Positions 20,161 to 30,237 of a stretch of DNA of 43,049 nucleotides are shown here, piece after piece. The position numbers and the translations under genes are program-made. Every line of letters starts with the position of its first letter. The first letter of the stretch is position 1. Source of the stretch: Polaromonas sp. (GTDB taxonomy: Bacteria; Pseudomonadota; Gammaproteobacteria; Burkholderiales; Burkholderiaceae_C); contig NZ_JAUXNA010000156.1 of NCBI RefSeq assembly GCF_030682935.1, positions 1-43,049 of the forward strand, given 5' to 3'. The notes under the pieces are model-generated. The model made no database searches. It saw nothing but the letters and a program-made list of their open reading frames with translations, and was not told where the DNA came from.

Positions 20161-20703
20161 CTAGCCCAGCACCATCAGGCCGATCTGCAGTAGCACCAGC
20201 AGCGCAAGCGCCGACAGATCGACGCCGCCAATCATCGGAACCACGCGCCGCAGCGGGCTCAAGAGGGGCTCCGTCAAGCGCGCCAGCAAGCCATAGGCGG
20301 GCGAGCCGGGCTGGATCCATGACAGGATGGCGTAACCCAGCACCAGAATAAGCAGCGTTTGCAGGGCCACACGAAGCAGCATCTTGAGGGCAAACAGCAG
20401 CAGCCCCCCCAAAGCCATGGGTGAAAAACCCAGGCCAGACAGCAGGCCCCATAACAAGGCATAAGCCAAGGCCAACACCGCAGCAGCCACCACGCTGGCC
20501 CAATCGAGCCGGGACTGCGTCAGCGCCTTGGGCAAAGTGCGCCGCAGCGGCTTGACCAGCCAGTCGGTCAAGGCCATCACGAAGCTGCCTGGCTGCACAC
20601 GCAGGTTGACGCGAACCCAGTTCATCCAGGCGCGCAACAGCGCAGCCGCAATCAGTACGAAGAATACCGTTTCAAGTAAAAAGGCCAAAATCCGAATCAG
20701 CAT
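20161..20703 (-). CDS. YggT family membrane protein
   Basis: 180 aa hydrophobic protein, YggT-like halves (LGYAILSWIQPGSPAYGLLARLTEPLLSPLRRVVP). Confidence 0.88.
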   Translation of the reverse strand: MLIRILAFLLETVFFVLIAAALLRAWMNWVRVNLRVQPGSFVMALTDWLVKPLRRTLPKALTQSRLDWASVVAAAVLALAYALLWGLLSGLGFSPMALGGLLLFALKMLLRVALQTLLILVLGYAILSWIQPGSPAYGLLARLTEPLLSPLRRVVPMIGGVDLSALALLVLLQIGLMVLG

Positions 20704-20752
20704 AAATTCCCGGCAATATGAAGCAAATTAAACGAAAGCATCATGGGATACC

Positions 20753-23086
20753 TCAGCGCCTGGGCTTTTTCCCCTGCTTGCGGCTTGGATTACTGGCTGA
20801 TTTTTTGACTGCGGCCTTGAGCGCCTGAATCGGCGATCTGCCCGCCGCATTTTCTGCAGGCGCATCGCCACCGGCCGAAGCGGCACCACGGCCACCAGCG
20901 CGCGACTCCGAACGTTTTCCCGACCCCTTGCCGCCGGCATGACGCGGTGAACCCCGCTCCTGTGCAGGCAGTTCTGCGGCACGGCTCCCGCTCTTGTCCT
21001 TCGTTGCCCGGCCCGGCAGCTCTTCGCCTTCATGCACAAGACGAAAGTCAATCTTGCGGCCATCCAGGTCCACGCGGCTGACCTGCACCCTGACCCGCGT
21101 TCCGATGGCGTAGCGCATGCCGGAGCGCTCTCCGCGCAATTCCTGCCGGGCTTCGTCAAAGCGGAAATACTCGGTGCCCAGTTCGGTGATGTGCACCAGA
21201 CCCTCCACATACATGGCGTCCAGCGTCACAAACACGCCAAAGCCGGTGGCCGCCGTGACCACGCCACCAAATTCTTCGCCCAGATGCTCGCGCATGTACT
21301 TGCACTTGAGCCAGGCTTCCACGTCCCGGCTGGCTTCGTCGGCCCGGCGTTCGTTGGCACTGCAATGCAGGCCGGCCGCTTGCCACGCCAGCTGATCGAC
21401 GCTGGTTTTTACGGGCTTTTCGCCAGGCTCCTTGACCCGGGAGGCAAGCCGCTTGGAGAGCTTGGCCTCGGCCTCGCCCGGCGTGGGCAAGGCCGGTAGC
21501 TGGTATTTGGCCTTGTTCAGAACCGCCTTGATGACGCGGTGCACGAGCAAGTCCGGATAACGGCGGATCGGGCTGGTGAAGTGCGTGTAGGCCTCGTAAG
21601 CCAGACCAAAATGTCCCTCGTTCATGGGTGTGTAGATGGCCTGCTGCATCGAGCGCAGCAGCATCGAATGAATTTGCGGCGCATCCGGCCGGTCTTTCGT
21701 GGCCATGGCGATTTGCTGAAATTCCCCCGGTGTCGGGTCGTCACTGATGGTCATGCCCACGCCGGCCGTCTTCAGGTAGGTGCGCAGCATCTCCTTTTTC
21801 TCGAGCGTCGGGCCTTCGTGCACGCGGAACAGGCCAATGTGCTTGCTCTGCGCAATGTAGTCAGCCGAGCACACGTTGGCGGCCAGCATGGATTCCTCCA
21901 CGATGCGGTGGGCCACATTGCGGGTACGCGGCACAATTTTCTCAATGCGGCCCGCGTCATCGCAGACGATCTGGGTTTCAGTGGTCTCAAAGTCCACCGC
22001 GCCGCGTACGCTGCGCTCTTTGAGCAGCACCTGGTAGACCTCGTGCAGGTCGAGCAGATGCGGCACCAGTTCCTTGCGCTGCAGCGCCTCGGGCCCGCGC
22101 GTATTGGCCAGAATGGCGGCCACCTCGGTGTAGGTGAAGCGGGCGTGGCTGAACATCACGGCCGGATAAAACTGGTAGGCGTGCACCTCACCTTTGGCAT
22201 TGACCAGCATGTCACACACCATGCACAGGCGTTCGACCGCGGGATTGAGCGAGCACAAGCCATTGGACAGCTTTTCCGGCAGCATGGGAATCACGCGGCG
22301 CGGAAAGTACACGCTGGTGGCCCGGTCGTAGGCGTCAATATCGATGGCGCTGCCGGTTTCAACGTAATGGCTGACGTCTGCAATGGCGACCAGCAGGCGC
22401 CAGCCCTTGCCGCGCCCCACCTTGGCAGGTTCACAGTAGATGGCGTCATCGAAGTCCCTGGCGTCCTCGCCGTCTATGGTGACGAGCGGGATGTCGGTCA
22501 GGTCAACGCGATGTTTTTTATCGCCGGGTCGCACGGCGTCCGGCAAGGTCCGGGCCAAGGCCAGCGCCTCGTCGCTGAATTCGTGCGGCACGCCGTATTT
22601 GCGCACGGCAATCTCGATTTCCATGCCCGGGTCGTCCATCTCGCCCAGTACTTCCGCGACGCGGCCCACAGGCTGGCCAAACAGGGCCGGGGGTTCAGTC
22701 AGCTGAACCACCACGACCTGCCCCGTTTTGGCGGAACCGGTAGCGCCCTTGGGAATCAGCACGTCCTGACCGTAGCGCTTGTCCTCGGGCGCGACCAGCC
22801 AGACGCCGCTTTCCTGCAGCAGCCGACCGATGATGGGGTTGGACGACCGCTCGATAATTTCGGTCACGCGGCCTTCGGGCCGGTTTTTGCGGTCATACCG
22901 GACGATGCGCGCCTTGACCCGGTCCATGTGCAGCACTGCGCGCATTTCGTTGGGCGGCAGGTAAATGTCAGCCTCGCCATCATCACGCAAGACAAAGCCG
23001 TGGCCATCGCGATGACCAGAAACGGTACCTTCGAATTCAGCGAGGAGTCCGGACGACGCACCGGAAGCTTGATAAGTTGTTTTGAT
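20753..23086 (-). CDS. rnr: Ribonuclease R
   Basis: RNB-domain motifs (TIDGEDARDFDDAIYCE, GLAYEAYTHFTSPIRRYPDLLVHR), S1 domain, basic C-terminus; N-terminal homology (AEFEGTVSGHRDGHGFVLRDDGEADIYLPP) extends upstream of the ORF-track TTG start at 22990; candidate AUC start at 23086. Confidence 0.88.
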   Translation of the reverse strand: MKTTYQASGASSGLLAEFEGTVSGHRDGHGFVLRDDGEADIYLPPNEMRAVLHMDRVKARIVRYDRKNRPEGRVTEIIERSSNPIIGRLLQESGVWLVAPEDKRYGQDVLIPKGATGSAKTGQVVVVQLTEPPALFGQPVGRVAEVLGEMDDPGMEIEIAVRKYGVPHEFSDEALALARTLPDAVRPGDKKHRVDLTDIPLVTIDGEDARDFDDAIYCEPAKVGRGKGWRLLVAIADVSHYVETGSAIDIDAYDRATSVYFPRRVIPMLPEKLSNGLCSLNPAVERLCMVCDMLVNAKGEVHAYQFYPAVMFSHARFTYTEVAAILANTRGPEALQRKELVPHLLDLHEVYQVLLKERSVRGAVDFETTETQIVCDDAGRIEKIVPRTRNVAHRIVEESMLAANVCSADYIAQSKHIGLFRVHEGPTLEKKEMLRTYLKTAGVGMTISDDPTPGEFQQIAMATKDRPDAPQIHSMLLRSMQQAIYTPMNEGHFGLAYEAYTHFTSPIRRYPDLLVHRVIKAVLNKAKYQLPALPTPGEAEAKLSKRLASRVKEPGEKPVKTSVDQLAWQAAGLHCSANERRADEASRDVEAWLKCKYMREHLGEEFGGVVTAATGFGVFVTLDAMYVEGLVHITELGTEYFRFDEARQELRGERSGMRYAIGTRVRVQVSRVDLDGRKIDFRLVHEGEELPGRATKDKSGSRAAELPAQERGSPRHAGGKGSGKRSESRAGGRGAASAGGDAPAENAAGRSPIQALKAAVKKSASNPSRKQGKKPRR

Positions 23087-23138
23087 AAGAATTTCCTTTT
23101 GTGAAATGCCGCTGGCGCCGTATAGGTGAAGCAGGGAC

Positions 23139-23195
23139 TTAAAAATAATAGGCTTGGCGACGTAGCGCGATAGGCTTTTGTATCAGTTTTTACAC
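23139..23195 (+). repeat. Possible shortened copy of the dispersed element upstream of rnr
   Basis: TTAAAAATAATAG-GCTTGGCGACGTA-GCGCGATAGGCTTTTGTATC; spacer 13 nt instead of 21. Confidence 0.35.
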
Positions 23196-23388
23196 CAAAT
23201 ACTAGCCCCGTTCCATGAAAAGCCGGTGACTCACTTGCGCGATGTCTCGGTGTTGCCAAAAATTTTGACAAATCCCCGGATCGCCTGCCGCCCTTGCCAT
23301 GGTGGAGCCGCGCGTTTTCACAGAACAATGAAATATTTCAGCGATGTAAGCGATTAAGCCACAAAGGTGATGGTAAACTGCCTTCTGT

Positions 23389-23473
23389 GCCCGGGTGGCG
23401 GAATTGGTAGACGCGCACGGTTCAGGTCCGTGTATCGCAAGATGTGGAGATTCGAGTTCTCTCCCGGGCACCA
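23389..23473 (+). tRNA. tRNA-Leu(CAG)
   Basis: GCCCGGG...CCCGGGC acceptor with ACCA; anticodon arm CACGG-TTCAGGT-CCGTG; long variable arm; 85 nt. Confidence 0.95.
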
Positions 23474-23511
23474 CAGATACACCACTCACTAAATATTTTT
23501 AGTGAAGTCAG

Positions 23512-23542
23512 AAAAAAGCCACTGCAAAACAGTGGCTTTTTT
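23512..23542 (+). terminator. Rho-independent terminator downstream of tRNA-Leu
   Basis: AAAAAAGCCACTG-CAAAA-CAGTGGCTTTTTT. Confidence 0.85.
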
Positions 23543-23670
23543 GTTTTCCAGGATCGCCGCAGCAAATTGTCCTGCGCAATCACCTCGCCGACATCAGCTT
23601 TGCCACAGTCATTGTGCTGCGGCCCGAACAGCCATTCGGGCCAGCAAACCTCACATGCGGCAAAAACCAA

Positions 23671-25095
23671 TCAGACGGGAACCGCAACCAGATCGTGGCC
23701 CTGGGTTCCGACAATGCGGGCCTTGGTGAACGTGCCGACCTTCAGCGTTTTGCTGATTTTTTCGGGCGGCAGCAGTTTGACCACGCCATCAATCTCGGGC
23801 GCGTCGGCATAGGAACGGCCCGTTCCACCCTTGCGGCCCAGCGCTGGCGCAGAGTCCACCAGGACCTGCATCGTGGCTCCGATGCGCAGTTGCAGCTTCT
23901 GGCTCGAGACCGCTTCAGCCACTGCCATGAAACGCGCTCGCCGCTCTTCACGCAATTCCAGCGGCAGCATGCCGGGAATGTCGTTGGCGGTGGCGCCCTG
24001 CACTGCGCTGTAGGCAAAGCAGCCTGCGCGGTCGATTTTGGCCTCGCGCATGAAATCCAGCAGATGCTCGAACTCAGCTTCGGTTTCCCCCGGAAAACCC
24101 GCGATAAAAGTGCTGCGAATGACGATTTCAGGGCAAAGCTCGCGCCAGCGGGAAATACGCTCCAGGTTTTTTTCGCCGCTGGCAGGTCGTTTCATACGTT
24201 TGAGCACATCCGGATGGCTGTGCTGCAAAGGCACATCCAGGTAAGGCAGCACCTTGCCCGTCGCCATCAGCGGCAGCACTGCATCAACGCTCGGGTAGGG
24301 ATACACGTAATGCAGGCGCACCCAGGCACCATAGGGCTCGGCGATGTCACCGAGCGCCTGGACCAGCTCCAGCATGCGGGTCTTGACCGGCTTGCCGTCA
24401 AAAAAGCCCGTGCGGTATTTCACATCCACGCCATAGGCAGAGGTATCCTGGCTGATCACCAGCAACTCCTTCACGCCGCCTTCGAACAGGGCACGCGCTT
24501 CGTTCAGCACATCGCCAATAGGCCGCGACACCAGATCGCCGCGCATGGACGGAATAATGCAAAAGGTACAGCGATGGTTGCAGCCTTCACTGATCTTGAG
24601 ATAGGCATAGTGTCGGGGCGTGAGCTTGATGCCGGCAATACCAAAGCTGTTGGGCACCAGGTCCACAAACGGGTCGAGCGGCTTGGGCAGGTACAGAAGC
24701 ACCGCATCCATCACCACATGTGTGGCATGCGGGCCAGTCACTGCCAGCACGCTGGGGTGCATCTGGCGCACCAGATTGCCGCCGCTTTCATCAGACTTGG
24801 CCCCGAGACAGCCCGTGACAATGACCTTGCCGTTTGCGGCCAGGGCCTCACCGATGGTGTCCAGGCTTTCCCTGACGGCATCGTCAATAAAGCCGCAGGT
24901 GTTGACGATCACCAGGTCCGCACCCTCAAAGGTTTTGGAAGTCTGGTAGCCCTCCGCACTCAGTTGCGTGAGGATCAGTTCGGAGTCGGTCAACGCCTTG
25001 GGACAACCCAGACTGACAAAACCGACGCGCGGTGCGGGTTTGAGGCTGGGAGAAGGCGTCGCTGCATGGGGGGTAGGGGAGAAAACTTCACTCAT
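23671..25095 (-). CDS. rimO: Ribosomal protein S12 methylthiotransferase RimO
   Basis: [16 protein letters not shown], radical-SAM CxxxCxxC ([23 protein letters not shown]), TRAM-like C-terminus. Confidence 0.95.
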   Translation of the reverse strand: MSEVFSPTPHAATPSPSLKPAPRVGFVSLGCPKALTDSELILTQLSAEGYQTSKTFEGADLVIVNTCGFIDDAVRESLDTIGEALAANGKVIVTGCLGAKSDESGGNLVRQMHPSVLAVTGPHATHVVMDAVLLYLPKPLDPFVDLVPNSFGIAGIKLTPRHYAYLKISEGCNHRCTFCIIPSMRGDLVSRPIGDVLNEARALFEGGVKELLVISQDTSAYGVDVKYRTGFFDGKPVKTRMLELVQALGDIAEPYGAWVRLHYVYPYPSVDAVLPLMATGKVLPYLDVPLQHSHPDVLKRMKRPASGEKNLERISRWRELCPEIVIRSTFIAGFPGETEAEFEHLLDFMREAKIDRAGCFAYSAVQGATANDIPGMLPLELREERRARFMAVAEAVSSQKLQLRIGATMQVLVDSAPALGRKGGTGRSYADAPEIDGVVKLLPPEKISKTLKVGTFTKARIVGTQGHDLVAVPV

Positions 25096-25181
25096 AGCCC
25101 CTATTGTCTCAGAGCAGGCCGGACAGGGAGCGCAAATCCTCTTGATGACCCCCCATGGGATTCAGGCAAAAAACTTGGGGT

Positions 25182-25799
25182 TCAGCGTTTCAGACCCAAA
25201 GCCGCGAGCATCTGCTCGCTTTGCAGTTGCATTTGCGCCTGCAACTGCGTAAAAACATCTTTGGACTGCTCAACGTAATTCCCCATCATGCCTTGCATCA
25301 TGGGCGATTTTGCGTTCATGAACTGCGCCCACATTTCGGGGCTCATGCCCTTGGATTGCTCGGCCATCTTGACCTGAAGATCCATGAACGCCTGGAGGTT
25401 TTTCTCAAGATAAGCCCCCATGAATCCCTGCATCGCGTTACCGTAGAAACGGATGATGTTGCCCAGCACGGCCTCGGTAAACATCGGGGCGCCGCCCGCC
25501 TCTTCCTCAAGAATAATCTGAAGCAGGATGCTGCGCGTGAGGTCTTCATTGGTTTTTGCATCACGCACAACAAACTGCGCGCCGTCCATCACCAATTGCC
25601 GAACGTCGGCAAGCGTGATGTAAGTCGACGTTTCAGTATCGTAGAGCCGCCGATTCGGGTATTTCTTGACGACACGGATTGTTGCCGCTTGGCCATCCAG
25701 CTTCTTGTCGCTTTTTGCGCCGCGAATGCCTCCCGCAGCGGGCTTTTCTTGCGACGAAGAAGCGCCGGATTTCAGGCTGGTGGGATTGCTTTTTTGCAC
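25182..25799 (-). CDS. phaR: Polyhydroxyalkanoate synthesis repressor PhaR
   Basis: VVKKYPNRRLYDTETSTYITLADVRQLV N-terminal DNA-binding motif. Confidence 0.93.
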   Translation of the reverse strand: MQKSNPTSLKSGASSSQEKPAAGGIRGAKSDKKLDGQAATIRVVKKYPNRRLYDTETSTYITLADVRQLVMDGAQFVVRDAKTNEDLTRSILLQIILEEEAGGAPMFTEAVLGNIIRFYGNAMQGFMGAYLEKNLQAFMDLQVKMAEQSKGMSPEMWAQFMNAKSPMMQGMMGNYVEQSKDVFTQLQAQMQLQSEQMLAALGLKR

Positions 25800-25935
25800 T
25801 GCTTGCTCCTGTGATGACGGCCTGCGTTAAAGCGCTGCGACAGCCTGCTCCACGCTGTTTATGGCTTTTCAAACACAATCGGACAAAAGAAAAGGACTTA
25901 GCAGCAATGCTAAGTCCTTCATTCTGAACAGATTT

Positions 25936-26012
25936 TGGTAGGCGCGATTGGACTCGAACCAACGACCCCCACCATGTCAAGGTGGTGCTCTAACCAGCTG
26001 AGCTACGCGCCT
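25936..26012 (-). tRNA. tRNA-Val(GAC)
   Basis: Minus strand AGGCGCGTAGCTCAGCTGGTTAGAGCACCACCTTGACATGGTGGGGGTCGTTGGTTCGAGTCCAATCGCGCCTACCA; anticodon arm CCACC-TTGACAT-GGTGG. Confidence 0.95.
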
Positions 26013-26098
26013 AAATGCTGTTCGATCTCGTTATTGTAGCAGGGCAAAACACCGGTCTTGCGCTGCTGCAAAAAATTGCAAAAATAAATGCATCGGCC

Positions 26099-28387
26099 TC
26101 ACCGCCTCCGGGCCGATCGAACCCCGGCCACGTCCGCGACGATACCCAGCACCTGATTGAGCCGGCCTGATTGGGCCACCTCCACGGTGAAGGTCATGCG
26201 CGCCGTACCCCCGCGGTTGTCTTTGACCGACTGCGTTTGCACGCCAATCACGTTCATTTTTTCCTTGGCAAAGACCTCGGAAATATCGCGCAACAAGCCC
26301 TGCCTGTCGGCTGCTTCCACCGCGACATCTACCGGGTAAACCGAGCCGTCCGGCGTTTTGGGCGAACTCCATTCGACTTCAATCACGCGGTCCGGGCTGC
26401 CGCTGGCCATGTTGCGAAAATTGCTGCAGTCGCTGCGGTGAATACTCACACCCTTGCCCTTGGTCACAAAGCCAAGAATCTCGTCGGGCGGTGCGGGTTT
26501 GCAGCACTTGGCAAGCTGGGTCAGCAGCGAATCAAGACCGACCACGAGGACATTGCCCTTGCCGCGTTTGCTGGACTTGTCAGACGGGCGTATTTTTTTG
26601 GCCAGTACATAGTCGTCCTGCGACAGCGCGGGCTCCTGGGGCCTCAGCATGTTTTCAATGGTGCGCAAAGACAACTCGTCTTTACCGACGACTTCAAACA
26701 GGTCGTCGGCCGCCTTGAAACCCAGTTGAGCCGCCAGGTCGTCCAGCTTCATGGCGGTTTTGCCTTCGCGCTGAAGCAGCTTTTCAACGGCTTCCCGGCC
26801 CTTCGCCACGGTTTGTTCCATGGCCAATGCATTGAACCAGGCGCGCACCTTTGATTTTGCACGGTGGCTGGACAGGAAGCCCAGCTCGGGATTGAGCCAG
26901 TCGCGGGAAGGCCCACCCTCTTTGGCGGTGATCACCTCGACCGTCTGGCCGTTTTGCAGCGGCGTGTTGAGCGGCACCATGGCGCCATCAATACGGGCGC
27001 CGCGGCAGCGGTGTCCCAGGCTGGTGTGCACGCTGTAGGCAAAATCCACGGTCGTGGCGCCTTGGGGCAGCTCCACAATGGCGGCATCGGGCGTCAGCAC
27101 GTAAATACGGTCTTCAAACAAGCCTTTATTGGCTTCACGCGCGCGCGCTGAGGCAGGGCCCGACAGATCGCGCTCCCATGCCAGCAACTGCCGGAGTACG
27201 GCAATCTTGGCATCGTAGTCACTGCTGGCTGAAACGCCGCTGTAGCCCTTGGTGCCGGCCTCCTTGTAAGCCCAGTGCGCTGCCACGCCGTGCTCGGCGT
27301 GATCGTGCATGGCTTGCGTGCGTATCTGGATTTCGACCGCCCGACCCGCTTCATCGCGCACCACGGTGTGCAAGGATTGATAGCCATTGGATTTGGGCTT
27401 GGCGATGTAGTCATCAAACTCGCCCTCAATGGGCGTAAAGCGCGAATGCACAAACCCCAAGGCCGCGTAGCAACCTTTCACATCGGCGGCGATCACGCGC
27501 AAGGCACGGATGTCAAACACCTGCTCAAAGTCGAGCGACTTGCCGCGCATTTTCTTGACAATGCTGTAGATGTGCTTGGGCCTGCCCTGCACCAGCGCGG
27601 CAATGCCATTGTGGTTCAGCTCGCCCTCCAGCTTCGCCCGCAAAGCCTCCATGAATTCTTCGCGCTCGACGCGTTTTTCGTCGAGCAGGCGAGCTGTTTT
27701 CTGGTAGGTCTCGGGTTCAAAAAAACGGAAAGCCAGGTCTTCCATTTCCCATTTGATCTGCCATATTCCCAGCCGGTTGGCCAGCGGCGCAAACACATGC
27801 AGCGACTCATGCGCCAGCGATGCGGGCGCCGCCTGCTTGACCGCCGCGAAGTAGCGCAAGGTCTGCAGGCGCGAGGCCAGCCGCAGCATGACCACGCGCA
27901 AATCGCGCGAAAACGCCAGCAGCATCTTGCGCACATTCTCCGTCTGGGCCGCAGCATCGTCGTGCAGCTGCGCATGAGCGCCTGCACTGCGCGCCTGACG
28001 CTGCACCAGGACCAGCTTGGTGGTCTCAACGGCGAGCGCGGCATAGTTGGCGCCGAAGGCCTTGGTAATCACTTCTAGCGGCTTGTTGAGATGCTGGCAC
28101 GCATGCACCAGATAGGTGGCGGCCTGCATGGCCTCCGAGCCGCCAATCACTTTCAGGATAGCCGCCACCGCATCGGCGTGTGCCAGGATGTTTTCGCCAG
28201 TGTCCAGCGTTTCGCTGGCGATCAGCGGCTCGGCAAACGCCCGCGCCCGCGCCAAAGCCTGCGGCTGGTCCGGCAGGCTGTCAGCCGTCGCCGTCACGAT
28301 GGAGGCCGTGTTGCCATGAGAGGCCGATGCCCCCCCCGTCGTGCCTGCGTTAGCTTGACTGTTCGGCCCCACAGCATGGCTTTTCAT
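26099..28387 (-). CDS. relA: RelA/SpoT-family (p)ppGpp synthetase, RelA-type (degenerate HD region)
   Basis: 762 aa; synthetase, TGS and ACT regions; LVHACQHLN replaces the HD hydrolase motif. Confidence 0.92.
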   Translation of the reverse strand: MKSHAVGPNSQANAGTTGGASASHGNTASIVTATADSLPDQPQALARARAFAEPLIASETLDTGENILAHADAVAAILKVIGGSEAMQAATYLVHACQHLNKPLEVITKAFGANYAALAVETTKLVLVQRQARSAGAHAQLHDDAAAQTENVRKMLLAFSRDLRVVMLRLASRLQTLRYFAAVKQAAPASLAHESLHVFAPLANRLGIWQIKWEMEDLAFRFFEPETYQKTARLLDEKRVEREEFMEALRAKLEGELNHNGIAALVQGRPKHIYSIVKKMRGKSLDFEQVFDIRALRVIAADVKGCYAALGFVHSRFTPIEGEFDDYIAKPKSNGYQSLHTVVRDEAGRAVEIQIRTQAMHDHAEHGVAAHWAYKEAGTKGYSGVSASSDYDAKIAVLRQLLAWERDLSGPASARAREANKGLFEDRIYVLTPDAAIVELPQGATTVDFAYSVHTSLGHRCRGARIDGAMVPLNTPLQNGQTVEVITAKEGGPSRDWLNPELGFLSSHRAKSKVRAWFNALAMEQTVAKGREAVEKLLQREGKTAMKLDDLAAQLGFKAADDLFEVVGKDELSLRTIENMLRPQEPALSQDDYVLAKKIRPSDKSSKRGKGNVLVVGLDSLLTQLAKCCKPAPPDEILGFVTKGKGVSIHRSDCSNFRNMASGSPDRVIEVEWSSPKTPDGSVYPVDVAVEAADRQGLLRDISEVFAKEKMNVIGVQTQSVKDNRGGTARMTFTVEVAQSGRLNQVLGIVADVAGVRSARRR

Positions 28388-28415
28388 AAAAATCCAGTCA
28401 CATCGTTACCCCACA

Positions 28416-29336
28416 TCAAGCCAGCAAAAAACCCGTCACGGCAGCGAGTTGGTCTTGCGCGATCAGCGTGGGCGCGTGCCCCACACCGTCAAACGCCACC
28501 AGTGCGGCCTGCGGGCCGCGTTGCGTCATGGCCTGGGCGGTTTCCTGGCTCAGTAAATCCGACTGCGCGCCGCGCACCACAAGGGTCGCGGCCGTGATGT
28601 TGTCGTAAAGCGGCCAAAGCATTTTTTCGTCCTGCTGCGCCGACGCTTCGGTCGCGAGCTTGAAGGGCACGGCAATGGCCGGATCGTAGTGCAGCCGAAA
28701 CTTGCCGTCAGCCGCGCCAGACGCCGGCTTGACCATGGGGTGCGACAACGCCAGCCATTGCGCCGGGGTGTGCGGGCCAAAGCTTTCGGAAATCACCCAC
28801 ATCGCGTCGGCCGCTTCCTGCACGGAACTGAAATGCCCAGCCGCCCCCAGGTAGGCGCCAATCCGCGCAATCGCCTGCCACTGCAGGGTCGGCCCAACGT
28901 CGTTCAGCACCAGCTTGCGTACCGGGACCGGGAGCGGCAAGCCGGGCTGACCGCAGACCACCATGCCGATCAGCCCGCCCATGCTGGTGCCCACCCAGTC
29001 CAGCGCGGTGATGGGCGACTGGGCGTGCAAATGGGCCAGCAACACCAGCATGTCCGCCGCATAGGCGGGCACCTGGTAACCCATGGGGTCTGTCAGCCAG
29101 TCACTTTCGCCGCGGCCCACGACATCGGGGCAGACCACGCGAATGCCGCCCGGCTGCTGCGCCGCCTGTGCACACAAGGCCTGCGCCAGCGCATCAAAAT
29201 CCCGCCCCTGGCGCGTCAGCCCATGCACACAGAGCACGACATGCGGGCTGTCGGGCTGCCCCCACTGCCAGTAGGCCATGCGGTGGCTGCCTTCGGCATC
29301 CGGGCAATTTACGTAGTTCAGGCTGGGTTCAGTCAT
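28416..29336 (-). CDS. Alpha/beta hydrolase
   Basis: VVLCVHGLTRQGRDFD, DWVGTSMGGLIGM nucleophile elbow, GVGHAPTL. Confidence 0.88.
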   Translation of the reverse strand: MTEPSLNYVNCPDAEGSHRMAYWQWGQPDSPHVVLCVHGLTRQGRDFDALAQALCAQAAQQPGGIRVVCPDVVGRGESDWLTDPMGYQVPAYAADMLVLLAHLHAQSPITALDWVGTSMGGLIGMVVCGQPGLPLPVPVRKLVLNDVGPTLQWQAIARIGAYLGAAGHFSSVQEAADAMWVISESFGPHTPAQWLALSHPMVKPASGAADGKFRLHYDPAIAVPFKLATEASAQQDEKMLWPLYDNITAATLVVRGAQSDLLSQETAQAMTQRGPQAALVAFDGVGHAPTLIAQDQLAAVTGFLLA

Positions 29337-29452
29337 GGTGCAGGCAGTCCGCGGATGAGGCTTGATAATGTATTTGAAACTTTTGTGGCGCCTGAACTGC
29401 AGGCGCTCTTCAAAGCTCGTTTCAATTATCGTAAACCATACGGAGAATCATC

Positions 29453-30235
29453 ATGCTCAAAGGTAAAACAGCGCTCGTCACCGGCTCGACCAGCGGCATT
29501 GGTCTGGGCATCGCCAAATGCCTGGCCGCCCAGGGCGCCAACATCATCCTCAACGGGTTTGGTGATGTGGACGGCCCCAAGGCGGAGATCGCTGCGCTGG
29601 GCGTGCAGGTGGCCTACCACGGCGCTGACATGAGCCAGCCCGCCGAAATTGAAGACATGATGAAGTTTGCGGCCGCCCAATTTGGCCAGGTCGACATTCT
29701 GGTCAACAACGCGGGCATTCAACATGTGGCCAGAATCGAGAATTTTCCGGTTGAAAAATGGGACGCCATCATTGCGATCAATCTGAGCAGCGCCTTTCAT
29801 GCGACCCGCCTGGCGCTGCCCGCCATGCTGGCCGCCAACCAGGGCAAGGGCTGGGGCCGCATCATCAACGTGGCCTCGATTCACGGTCTCGTTGGTTCCG
29901 CAGAAAAATCGGCCTATGTGGCTGCCAAGCACGGCATTGTGGGCTTGACCAAAGTCACCGCGCTCGAAAACGCTACGACCGGTGTTACCTGCAACGCCAT
30001 CTGTCCGGGCTGGGTGCTGACGCCTCTGGTACAAAAACAGGTGGATGCCAGGGCCCAGGCGAGCGGCATCAGCAATGAACTGGCAACGCAGCAACTGCTG
30101 GGCGAAAAAGAGCCCTCACTGCAGTTCACCACGCCCGAAGAACTGGGCGCGCTGGCCGTGTTTTTCTGCTCCCCTGCGGGCAACAACGTGCGCGGCGTTG
30201 CCTGGAACATGGATGGCGGCTGGACCGCGCAATAA
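29453..30235 (+). CDS. bdhA: 3-hydroxybutyrate dehydrogenase (SDR)
   Basis: TGSTSGIGLGIAKCLAAQGANIILNGFGD, NNAGIQHVARIENFPVEKWDAIIAINLSSAFH, YVAAKHGIVGLTKVTALE. Confidence 0.92.
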   Translation: MLKGKTALVTGSTSGIGLGIAKCLAAQGANIILNGFGDVDGPKAEIAALGVQVAYHGADMSQPAEIEDMMKFAAAQFGQVDILVNNAGIQHVARIENFPVEKWDAIIAINLSSAFHATRLALPAMLAANQGKGWGRIINVASIHGLVGSAEKSAYVAAKHGIVGLTKVTALENATTGVTCNAICPGWVLTPLVQKQVDARAQASGISNELATQQLLGEKEPSLQFTTPEELGALAVFFCSPAGNNVRGVAWNMDGGWTAQ

Positions 30236-30237
30236 AT

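Noticed and set aside
21539-23104. 521-aa plus-strand ORF opposite rnr
   Set aside because: Shadow ORF in high-GC DNA: the minus strand encodes a clear RNase R with catalytic motifs; the plus translation has no recognisable domain and atypical composition.
23614-25278. 554-aa plus-strand ORF opposite rimO/phaR
   Set aside because: Antisense shadow of two well-supported genes (rimO, phaR); His/Arg/Gln-rich composition typical of antisense frames.
26030-26075. TTATTGTAGCAGGGCAAAACACCGGTCTTGCGCTGCTGC between tRNA-Val and relA as an element copy
   Set aside because: Spacing to GCGCTGC is 20 rather than 21 nt and the core CTNCTTGCG is not in register; insufficient evidence.
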